Below, piece by piece: positions 10,550 to 22,011 of a DNA stretch of 64,000 bases. The position numbers and the translations under genes were made by a program. Under the pieces are notes generated by a model. The model ran no database searches and had not been told where the DNA came from. It saw only the letters and a program-made list of their open reading frames with translations. Numbering within the stretch: the stretch's first letter is position 1; each line of letters opens with the position of its first letter. This DNA comes from Sipunculus nudus (lineage: Eukaryota; Annelida; Sipuncula; Golfingiida; Sipunculidae), in NCBI GenBank assembly GCA_026874595.1, contig CM049310.1:4650001-4714000 (forward strand). The letters run 5' to 3'.

Positions 10550-11353
10550 TCGGTCATTGTAGTTTATATGTCTGGGAGTTTGATTATACTACTTCTGTAT
10601 CTTGAAGATGCAATATTATAAACTTATAGCCACAAACTTGCTTGTTTGTTTAGGCTGTTACGTTCTGTCTATTTTCTGCAGGACTACACGTGGTTTATCA
10701 AATGTCATTCAGATAACATGATAAATTGGTGAAGCCGGAGCATTGTAACTGAGGTGGCTCTGCTGGTTTATTGCAAGTATACATTGACAGTGTATCGAGT
10801 AACACAATGTTTTCATGGCGACCGTGTTATTTTGTGTATTTTTCCATGCGTCCATCTGCTTTCCTTATCGCTCACATGAGATTCGGCAGTCGAGCAGCAT
10901 GTACTAAAATCAACTTTGACATTATGTTTGCCGGGCATTAAATATTTCCGACCATGTCCCACTTCGGAAATGTGTTGGCGGCAAACAACAATTAGAATGT
11001 CAGCGGTGCATGGGGGCCGATAAGGAACGTTGAGGTTTCACGTATAATTGAAAAAAAAAACTCATGTAACACCGTGTACAAGGAGGGGTTCGAAGGTTTT
11101 CTAGTATACATTGATTTTGTCAATCCAGTTGCTGTCAATGTGTTGATGGAAAACAAAGGAACTGTTACAATAAATAATGCATGATACAATGCATATCCCC
11201 ATTTCTCGTCTTTTATTTCGAAGAAAAATTGTGTGCATTTTCTTCATAAAGATTCCTCCTCAGGCAGTGCTTACACACCGCAACCATTCTATATCACCTT
11301 CGCTTTTACCGCTGCTTTGTTAAGCAAGGTTACTTTTGGTTTCAACACCAGGG
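10546..11353. other. non-coding, nothing recognised
   Basis: No gene, RNA or repeat family identified. Confidence 0.5.
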
Positions 11354-11700
11354 CTGGTACAGGTCCAGGTATGAGGCCAACGAGAGGAGGGTATTGCTGG
11401 TACAGGGCCAGATATGTGGCCAACGAGAGGGGGGTATTGCTGGTACAGGGCCAGGTATGAGGCCAACGAGAGGGGGGTATTGCTGGTACAGGGCCAGGTA
11501 TGAGGCCAACGAGAGGGGGGTATTGCTGGTACAGGGCCAGGTATGAGGCCAACGAGAGGGGGGTATTGCTGGTACAGGGCCAGGTATGAGGCCAACGAGA
11601 GGGGGGTATTGCTGGTACAGGGCCAGGTATTAGGCCAACGAGAGGGGGGTATTCATGGTACAGGGCCGATATGAGGCCAACGAGAGGGGGGGGGGGTATT
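11354..11700. repeat. 43-bp minisatellite, about 8 copies
   Basis: Units of 43 bp containing GGTACAGGGCCAGGTATGAG, then GCCAACGAGAGGGGGG, then TATTGCT. The interior copies are identical or nearly so; the last copy expands the G-run and is otherwise eroded. Open frames read through it only because of the repeat. Confidence 0.95.
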
Positions 11701-11839
11701 GCGAGTTTAAAATACTAATTTTCTGGGTCATGATTTCAAAGGTCAAGTTCACAAGACCCACTTATTTAGAATGATTGTGCATGCACTTTGAGCAAAACTT
11801 TTCATCCCAAACCTTCTACATTGCACATATAGCTGACCT
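11701..11839. repeat. fragment of dispersed AAGGTCAAGTTCAC-type repeat
   Basis: Contains GGGTCATGATTTCAAAGGTC followed by AAGTTCACA, a module that recurs at about 12020, 22190 and 32530 (GGTCATGAGATCAAAGG). It flanks the left breakpoint of the triplication, so the first unit begins inside this repeat family. Confidence 0.65.
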
Positions 11840-14320
11840 GCCAATAGGGGAAGAACAAGAATGATATTGGGGTCACAAGGTCAAAGTTCATGGTCACAGG
11901 CGCCATCTGTCCACATATTTTTTTTTCAAGATGATAACTCCAGGTTGGAATGAAATATTGGTTTCACACTTAACTAATATATGGGCTACCTATAAAGTAA
12001 TAACTCTGTTGATTTTTGGGTCATGAGATCAAAGGTCAGGGTCACAGGATCTACTTCTTTGAAAAGATTGTGGATGCATTTAAAGCCAAATAATGACTTT
12101 TGCTTTAAATCTGGCTTTCGATGTCATGTTTTTTTTTTTCTTTTCTTTTTAATTCATTACGAGGAAACACCCGTGGGAATATAAAAGAATACGTTATCAT
12201 GTTACCGTTTCGCAAAATATCGGTACGTTATCCTAACCCTGCTGAATATTGTTATTATAAAAAAATTGTTGATTGATATTCAAGTACAACTCACCATGGA
12301 ATTATATGACATATTGGTGACATAAAGCAATGAATATGTAGTTCTGCGCAGTTCTGAACTTCGGTAGCAGATGTTACGAAATATACAACCTATCGCATAT
12401 CATCTGCACCTGACGAAGCTCTTTTTAATTCATCAAGAGGGGGGAAAATGATTCCGGTTATGATCAGGGAGGAGAGAATATGCGTTGTTTAAATGTTATG
12501 CCCTATCATATAGCCGTAAGTGTTCAATTAAATCGAGAGCCTGCACTGTGAGGCATCTTTGGTACCAACAAGCACCTGCTGTACGCTGTAATTCGGTGCA
12601 ACAAGTACAACAACCCCGTAAAACTCATTAAATGTACAAACAAGAAAAAACAAAACCTAAACAAAATACGCGGGCCCACATGCGCCCTTTCCACACTTCT
12701 TACTCAGCAATTTACGGTAAATAAAACACGCGCTGTTCGCTGTCAAGGGAATCCGAGATTGTTTACGGTAGAGAGTGGTCTGGCTGAAGCGAACTTTTCC
12801 CGCCTTTCCCACGCAGACGGTTTGCACAATGAATAAAAACCATTGTTTATTTTCTTGTAACCGATACGACCTATTGAAGAGTGTGATCGCGTGTGTGTGG
12901 CCCAGTTTACCAGGCAAATGTTTTGACTGCGTAAGCACGCTCTTGTCCTCTTTCTCGAAACGATCTATGGTCCCTTCCAGTGCAGATGGCCTAAATATTT
13001 ATTCCATGGGTCGTTTGAACCTATTCACCCAAACTTAATACATGGATGATTAAAATAACCATTTAAACACCTCATTAATCAAGAATTACAGATACGCTTG
13101 AAACTATAACGTATGAATATTTTTATTTGAGCAAAACAAAAAATATTCTAACCAAAATATATGTATATTACAGAAAACCAACAAGCAGAAAACGCGGGTG
13201 TAGAGACAAAAGCGACATGTTGTGATGCGAGCACCGCTAGACATATATACGTCCTGTATGCCTTCTGACCTGTGTCCTCTTTATATATTCACCTATTTTG
13301 CAGGCGATTCAACCCGGATGAATTACTTTATTTTCATAACATTCATAATGAATTTCATCCAAACTCATAAAATTCCTAGTTATTGCAGCAATACCACAAC
13401 GAAGTCTGATCTCTTACCTAATTTAATATGCGATGATTTTGCCGAGAATTGAAATCAGGTGAAAAACTATTGAAAAATATTGATAGCGAGTTTCATAAAA
13501 AAAATTCATGACATTTCTGGTAAGTCATCAGGGCGACACCAAATTGTGGGGACCTCTGACCTCTTTAAATATCCCTGGATTCTGCCGGAATCAAACTTAA
13601 GCAACAAATATTATATTAAATATTTAAATCGAGTTCTCTCAAAATCCATTATATTCCTGGTACGTTATCGCGGTGACACCACAAAGCATCCTGGTACCCA
13701 GGGTGACATCTGTGACCTCAGAGATCTGACCTCATTAAATATGCGTCGAGCGAGACAATCTATTGGTTAGTATTTTTGGATGGTTTCATAAAAATCCGTC
13801 AAATATGTGGTACGTACGCGTTATCGCGGCGACACCAAGGGTTAAGGAACGACCAGACGGACGGTGCCCTTACTAAATTTATGAACAGTTTTAGACCAGT
13901 CTTTATACAAGAAATATAAATTTTTGACGAATTGTTATTTTTTTTTAGTACTTTTCTATATGTGATGGTTCTATATGTAAAAGCTCTAGGACTTTCATAA
14001 GAAGTTATGTAAAAATGAAGCATTTAGGTCTTTCAAATTTCATTATAGATCCAGACAACGTCAAATCTCTTGTTACTGATAAACCTGTTGTAAAACATTG
14101 ATAGCATTAAATTGCACACACGTTTAAAATCGCTATATTCAAGGTCATCATTGATAAACAAACCTTAAATACCTAAAAAATATGAAAAAAATACAACAGT
14201 GTATATTTAGCCGGGAAAAAAAGTGTAAGTCTAATAATTTTGAACAGGAAAAGAATTCCAGTACCGCATGCAGGTTATACTTCGATCTTGCGCAATCTGT
14301 CGAATAACCAGCACTTACAG
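11840..14320 (+). repeat. U segment, unit 1
   Basis: Its first 240 bases are a dispersed AAGGTCA-type repeat. 12390-13040 is moderately GC-richer, with the phrase CCCGCCTTTCCCACGCAGAC. 13490-13870 holds three roughly 145-bp modules, each with a CTGGTA-like start and a GGCGACACC or GGTGACACC box, ending CAGACGGACGG. Two opposed open frames (12657-12938 minus, 12775-13038 plus) recur in units 2 and 3. The units differ by only a few bases here, so their persistence does not show selection. No gene called. Confidence 0.85.
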
Positions 14321-17300
14321 CACCTTCATTATAACACCACCACGTGCTATAAGTTTACCTCACCTTCATTATAACACCACCACGTGCTATAAGTTTACCT
14401 CACCTTCATTATAACACCACCACGTGCTATAAGTTTACCTCACCTTCAATATAACACCACCACGTGCTATAAGTTTACCTCACCTTCATTATAACACCAC
14501 CACGTGCTATCAGGTTTACCTCACCTTCATTATAACACCACCACGTGCTATAAGTTTACCTCACCTTCATTATAACACCACCACGTGCTATAAGTTTACC
14601 TCACCTTCATTAAAACACCACCACGTGCTATCAGGTTCACCTCACCTTCATTATAACACCACCACGTGCTGTTAGGTTTACCTCACCTTCATTATAACAT
14701 CACCACGTGCCATTAGTTTACCTCACCATCATTATAACACCACCACGAGCTATAAGTTTACCTCACCTTCATTATAACACCACCACGTGCTGTTAGGTTT
14801 ACCTCACCTTCATTATAACACCACCACGTGCTTTTAAGTTTACCTCACCTTCATTATAACACCACCACGTGCTATAAGTTTACCTCACCTTCATTATAAC
14901 ACCACCACGTGCTATCAGGTTTACCTCACCTTCATTATAACACCACCACGTGCTATCAGGTTTACCTCACCTTCATTATAACACCACCACGTGCTGTTAG
15001 GTGTACCTAACCTTCATTATAACACCATCACGTGCTATCAGGTTTACCTCACCTTCATTATAACACCACCACGTGCTGTTAGGTGTACCTAACCTTCATT
15101 ATAACACCACCACGTGCTATTAGGTTTACCTCACCTTCATTATAACACCACCACGTGCTATTAGGTTTACCTCACCTTCATTATAACACCTCCACGTCCT
15201 ATAAGGTTGACCTCACCTTCATTACAACACCACCAAGTGCTTTTATGTTGACCTAACCTTCATTATAACACCATCACGTGCTATTAGGTTTACCTCACCT
15301 ACATTATAACACCACCAAGTGCTTTTATGTTGACCTAACCTTCATTATAACACCACCACGTGCTATAAGGTTGACCTCACCTTATTATAACACCACCATG
15401 TGCTATAAGTTGACCTCATCTTCATTATAACACCATCACGTGCTATTAGGTTGGCCTTACCTTCATTATAACACCACCACGTGCTATAAGGTTTACCTCA
15501 CCTTCATCATAACACCACCACGTGCTATAAGGTTGACCTCACCTTCATTATAACACCACCACGTGCTATAAGGTTAACCTCACCTTCATTATAACATCAC
15601 CACGTGCTACAAGGTTGACCTCACCTTCATTATAACACCACCACGTGCTATAAGGTTGACCTCACCTTCATTATAACATCACCACGTGCTACAAGGTTGA
15701 CCTCACCTTCATTATAACATCACCACGTGCTACAAGGTTGACCTCACCTTCATTATAACATCACCACGTGCTACAAGGTTGACCTCACCTTCATTATAAC
15801 ATCACCATGTGCTACAAGGTTGACCTCACCTTCATTATAACATCACCACGTGCTATAAGGTTAACCTCACCTTCATTATAACATCACCACGTGCTAGAAG
15901 GTTGACCTCACCTTCATTATAACACCACCATGTGCTATAAGGTTGACCTCACCTTCATTACAACACCACCACGTGCTATAAGGTTGACCTCACCTTCATT
16001 ACAACACCACCACGTGCTATAAGGTTGACCTCACCTTCTTAACAACACCACCACGTGCTATAAGGTTGACCTCACCTTCATCACAACACCACCATGTGCT
16101 ATAAGGTTGACCTCACCTTCATTATAACACCACCACGTGCTATAAGGTTGACCTCACCTTCATTACAACACCACCACGTGCTATAAGGTTGACCTCACCT
16201 TCATTATAACACCACCACGTGCTATAAGGTTGACCTCACCTTCATTATAACACCACCACGTGCTATTAGGTTGACCTCACCTTCATTATAACACCACCAT
16301 GTGCTATTAGGTTAACCTCACCTTCATTATAACACCACCACGTGCTATTAGGTTGACCTCACCTTCATTATAACACCACCATGTGCTATAAGGTTGACCT
16401 CACCTTCATCACAACACCACCACGTGCTATAAGGTTGACCTCACCTTCATTATAACACCACCACGTGCTATAAGGTTGACCTCACCTTCATTACAACACC
16501 ACCACGTGCTATAAGGTTGACCTCACCTTCATTATAACACCACCACGTGCTATAAGGTTGACCTCACCTTCATTATAACACCACCACGTGCTATAAGGTT
16601 GACCTCACCTTCATTATAACACCACCACGTGCTATTCGGTTGACCTCACCTTCATTATAACACCACCATGTGCTATTAGGTTAACCTTACCTTCATTATA
16701 ACACCACCACGTGCTATTAGGTTAACCTCACCTTCATTATTATAACACCATCACGTGCTATAAGGTTAACCTCACCTTCATTACAACACCACCACGTGCT
16801 ATAAGGTTGACCTCACCTTCATTATAACAACACCATGTGTTATAAGGTTGACCTCACCTTCATTACAACACCACCACGTGCTATTAGGTTGACCTCACCT
16901 TCATTATAACACCACCACGTGCTATAAGGTTGACCTCACCTTCATTACAACACCACCACGTGCTATAAGGTTGACCTCACCTTCATTATAACACCACAAC
17001 GTGCTGTTAGGTTGACCTCACCTTCATTACAACACCACCAAGTGCTTTTATGTTGACCTAACCTTCATTATAACACCACCACGTGCTATAAGGTTGACCT
17101 CACCTTATTATAACACCACCATGTGCTATAAGTTGACCTCATCTTCATTATAACACCATCACGTGCTATTAGGTTGGCCTTACCTTCATTATAACACCAC
17201 CACGTGCTATAAGGTTTACCTCACCTTCATCATAACACCACCACGTGCTTTAAGGTTGACCTCACCTTCATTATAACACCACCACGTGCTATAAGGTTAA

Positions 17301-19814
17301 CCTCACCTTCATTATAACATCACCACGTGCTACAAGGTTGACCTCACCTTCATTATAACACCACCACGTGCTATAAGGTTGACCTCACCTTCATTATAAC
17401 ATCACCACGTGCTACAAGGTTGACCTCACCTTCATTATAACATCACCACGTGCTACAAGGTTGACCTCACCTTCATTATAACATCACCACGTGCTACAAG
17501 GTTGACCTCACCTTCATTATAACATCACCACGTGCTACAAGGTTGACCTCACCTTCATTATAACATCACCACGTGCTATAAGGTTAACCTCACCTTCATT
17601 ATAACATCACCACGTGCTAGAAGGTTGACCTCACCTTCATTATAACACCACCATGTGCTATAAGGTTGACCTCACCTTCATTACAACACCACCACGTGCT
17701 ATAAGGTTGACCTCACCTTCATTACAACACCACCACGTGCTATAAGGTTGACCTCACCTTCTTAACAACACCACCACGTGCTATAAGGTTGACCTCACCT
17801 TCATCACAACACCACCACGTGCTATAAGGTTGACCTCACCTTCATTATAACACCACCACGTGCTATAAGGTTGACCTCACCTTCATTACAACACCACCAC
17901 GTGCTATAAGGTTGACCTCACCTTCATTATAACACCACCACGTGCTATAAGGTTGACCTCACCTTCATTATAACACCACCACGTGCTATTAGGTTGACCT
18001 CACCTTCATTATAACACCACCATGTGCTATTAGGTTAACCTCACCTTCATTATAACACCACCACGTGCTATTAGGTTGACCTCACCTTCATTATAACACC
18101 ACCATGTGCTATAAGGTTGACCTCACCTTCATCACAACACCACCACGTGCTATAAGGTTGACCTCACCTTCATTATAACACCACCACGTGCTATAAGGTT
18201 GACCTCACCTTCATTACAACACCACCACGTGCTGTAAGGTTGACCTCACCTTCATTATAACACCACCACGTGCTATAAGGTTGACCTCACCTTCATTATA
18301 ACACCACCACGTGCTATAAGGTTGACCTCACCTTCATTATAACACCACCACGTGCTATTAGGTTGACATCACCTTCATTATAACACCACCATGTGCTATT
18401 AGGTTAACCTTACCTTCATTATAACACCACCACGTGCTATTAGGTTAACCTCACCTTCATTATTATAACACCATCACGTGCTATAAGGTTAACCTCACCT
18501 TCATTACAACACCACCACGTGCTATAAGGTTGACCTCACCTTCATTATAACAACACCATGTGTTATAAGGTTGACCTCACCTTCATTACAACACCACCAC
18601 GTGCTATTAGGTTGACCTCACCTTCATTATAACACCACCACGTGCTATAAGGTTGACCTCACCTTCATTACAACACCACCACGTGCTATAAGGTTGACCT
18701 CACCTTCATTATAACACCACAACGTGCTGTTAGGTTGACCTCACCTTCATTACAACACCACCACGTGCTATAAGGTTGACCTCACCTTCATTATAACACC
18801 ACCACGTGCTATAAGGTTGACCTCACCTTCATCATAACACCACCACGTGCTATTAGGTTTACCTCACCTTCATCATAATACCATCACGTGCTATTAGGTT
18901 TACCTCACCTTCATTTTAACATCACCACGTGCGATAAGGTTTACCTCACCTTCATCATAACACCACCACGTGCTATTAGGTTTACCTCACCTTCATCATA
19001 ACACCACCATGTGCTATAAGGTTTAACTCACCTTCATTACAACACCACCACGTGCTATTAGGTTTACCTCACCTTCATTATAACAACACCATGTGTTATA
19101 AGGTTGACCTCACCTTCATTACAACACCACCACGTGCTATTAGGTTGACCTCACCTTCATTATAACACCACCACGTGCTATAAGGTTGACTTCACCTTCA
19201 TTATAACACCACCACGTGCTATAAGGTTGACCTCACCTTCATTATAACACCACAACGTGCTGTTAGGTTGACCTCACCTTCATTACAACACCACCACGTG
19301 CTATAAGGTTGACCTCACCTTCATTATAACACCACCACGTGCTATAAGGTTGACATCACCTTCATCATAACACCACCACGTGCTATTAGGTTTACCTCAC
19401 CTTCATCATAACACCATCACGTGCTATTAGGTTTACCTCACCTTCATTATAACATCACCACGTGCTATTAGGTTTACCTCACCTTCATCGTAACACCACC
19501 ACGTGCTATTAGGTTTACCTCACCTTCATCATAACACCACCATGTGCTATAAGGTTTAACTCACCTTCATTACAACACCACCACGTGCTATTAGGTTTAC
19601 CTCACCTTCATTATAACATCACAACGTGCTATTAGGTTTACCTCACCTTCATCATAACACCACCACGTGCTATAAGGTTTAACTCACCTTCATTACAACA
19701 CATCCATGTGCTATTAGGTTGACCTCACCTTCATTATTATAACACCATGACGTGCTATTAGGTTGACCTTACCTTCATTATAACACCACCACTTGCTATT
19801 AGGTTGACCTTACC
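14321..19814 (+). repeat. 41-bp satellite array 1, about 134 monomers
   Basis: The monomer reads CACCTTCATTATAACACC, then ACCACGTGCTATAAG, then GTTGACCT. The left 20 or so units are a T-type (GTTTACCT, many of 40 bp); the interior is GTTGACCT. Most units contain CACGTG, and some have decayed to CATGTG. The block at about 15310-17030 is repeated at 17035-18755 with an exact offset of 1723 bp (42 monomers). The array joins the U segment directly after CAGCACTTACAG and ends at TTACCTCAGAGGGGAG. Confidence 0.97.
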
Positions 19815-22011
19815 TCAGAGGGGAGCTTTGGGGGCTGAAGACCCCCCCCCCCCCAAAGTTGTAAACATTGTTATCATTTTTTATCAGAGAAGATTTTCTT
19901 CACATTATTTTTCAGTTGCCGTCATACAAATCACCCTTTCAACTGAAAAAAAGTTGAAAACCCAAGGAATCGTTAGGAGAGACGGATGTTTTCACCAGGA
20001 TCAGGCATCTTTTTATTTCCCTGCCGTTAGGAGAGAGGACTACTAAAATGGTCCGCGTCTGTCATTCTCTCCGTTCTTTCGTTCGTCTGTCCTTCAATCC
20101 GTCCCTCCGTCCTTAGCCATCACTGATACCACACATTCCTAGTTAAACATATGGCCCGGGACCATGGTGGCCCTAGGTCCTTGTTGTATTTTTAAATAAT
20201 TGATTAGGCATTTTCCAACATTGGTTATAGACATTAACAAAGGACCCATGGGTCATGACGCTCAGCCGACTGACATGTTGATAAAATGTCCTTGCACAGA
20301 CAACCAATTAATATAGGTGGCATCACTGTTAATGCATATTAGCTTTAGTTCATCAAGACCCATAAGCACGACACATTTGATGACAATCAAACCAGCCTTT
20401 CATGAGGAATCTGGCAATTTGTGTGTTTTTGCATTATTTCCTGGGTGGTCAAACATACCCCAAAACTCTGAGAATATAGGTCACTGTGACCCAATTTCAG
20501 GTTTCTGGGGAGAACTTTTCAGGAACTCTCAGGATGTCAAGTTAGAAGATTCTGGGCCCCATGGATACCATTTGTGCTCTACTGTGGTATCAAATTTTCA
20601 ATTTGGGGGAGGGGGGGGGGGGTACTTTTGAGCCTAATAGCTCGGACAATATGGGTGACAGAGACCTAACTTCGGGTTTTGAAGGAAACTTTTCATGGGT
20701 CTCCCAGCATGTCAAGAAAGAAGATTCTAGGTCTAGTTGTAACGATTTGTGCCCTATTAACAGATGACGGCATCTTTTAAGGTCTCAAAATAGAGAAAAA
20801 AATCGTATAAAATAATAATAATACAGGTGGCGCAGCCAGTCCGCAGAAACTGATGAAACACTCCATTTTTAATATCCATGCAAAGAATCATGGTGATCAA
20901 TGCATTAGTTGTTCAGATACTTGAGCTTTTGTATCAATTTTTTCATTATTCCTGGGGGTACTTCGGAGCCCCATAGCTTGAAGAATATGGGTAACAGAGA
21001 CCAAATCCCAGGTTTTCAAGAAGACTTTTTATGGATTTCTCAGGATGTAAAGTGAGAAGATTTAAGGTCCAGCGGTTACGATTTGTGCCCTGTTAACAGA
21101 TGACGGCATCTTTTGAGGTCTCAAATAGAGAAAAAAATCGTTAAAAATTGATGATATACAGGTGGCGCAACCAGTCTGCATAAACTGATGAAACACTCCA
21201 TGATCAATATCCATGCAATGAATCATGGTGATCAATGCATTAGTTTTTCAGATATTTGAGCTCTTGTATCAAATTTTCATTATACTGGGGGCTACTCCGG
21301 AGCCCCATAGCTTGAAGAATATGGATAACGGAGACGTAATTCCAGGTTTCCAAGGAGATTTTTTCATGGACCTCTCTGGTTGTAAAGTTAGAAGATTCCA
21401 GGTCCAGTGATTACGATTTATGCCTTGTTAACGGACAGACGGCCGGATGGCCGGACGGTCGACGGACAAAGAGTGATCGCTATAGGTCAGATGACTTACA
21501 GTCAGCTGAGCTAAAAATTTCGATCTACATGATCTTTCAACCGTGGCTACCTCAAGCAATTCTCATGCAGTGTTTCAGCTGTCCTTGGGCTTGGACATCT
21601 TGCTTGTGAACATGATTGAGTTTTTAAATAAAAAAAAAACAAGCCTTTTTCACCTCTCTTTATCCTAGAAATAAAAAATCATTAACGGTTTTATACAAAA
21701 CGTCAATATATTATCATTCAAATAAAAAATAATAAACAGTGTCTGAATATACATACAATATAACATTTGATTTTTAAGATAGGCAGTGGAAATTTATATG
21801 CCTCGTCATTAATAACATATTTGGGAGACTGAGATTTTTAGCTGTATAAATCAGTTGGAATTCTCAATGGGAACCTGTTTTGAAATTATTTGTCCTTGTC
21901 ACTCTTTAAAAGAATAAAAAATGTACAAAATGGTACATGAAACTTGAGTAAACTGACAATGGTTAATACCTATAGCATCGTTTTATGGAAGATTTATTAT
22001 CGATGTCAAAT
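19815..22011 (+). repeat. D segment, unit 1 (modular dispersed element)
   Basis: After a C-run (19845-19855) comes a T/C-rich arm with CCGTCCCTCCGTCC (20071-20112), then four imperfect modules (about 20405-20600, 20625-20790, 20945-21150, 21285-21440). The modules share CATAGCTTGAAGAATATGG, CAGGTTTC, GTAAAGT.AGAAGATT and TTACGATTTGTGCC. Then comes a complementary arm with ACGGACAGACGG (21431-21468) and a hairpin followed by an A-tract (21483-21519). Short open frames across the modules are incidental. Confidence 0.85.

Larger units (their letters stand above)
11840..22011 (+). repeat. tandem unit 1 of a three-copy segmental duplication
   Basis: Order: U segment (11840-14320), satellite array (14321-19814), D segment (19815-22011). 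The unit starts at GCCAATAGGGGAAG and ends at CGATGTCAAAT, where unit 2 starts with the same GCCAATAGGG. It differs from units 2 and 3 by lacking the whole linker between U and satellite, and by lacking about 310 bp present at 22257-22565 in unit 2. Confidence 0.93.

Noticed and set aside
12657-13038. Opposed open frames of 93 (minus) and 87 (plus) codons that recur in all three tandem units
   Set aside because: The units differ by only a few bases here, so conservation reflects recent duplication. Substitutions include non-synonymous ones, both strands are equally open, and no motif is recognisable.
13527-13560. A second hammerhead core (TCATCAG with TTTC nearby, minus strand)
   Set aside because: The segment between CUGAUGA and GAAA is only seven bases and cannot form stem II, and no stem I or III pairing is present.
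20317-21410. Repeated frames in the D segments with GWSNIPQNSENIGHCDP-like translations, possibly coding
   Set aside because: The frames cross poly-G tracts of different length in each unit and are interrupted differently. The modules are a non-coding dispersed repeat.
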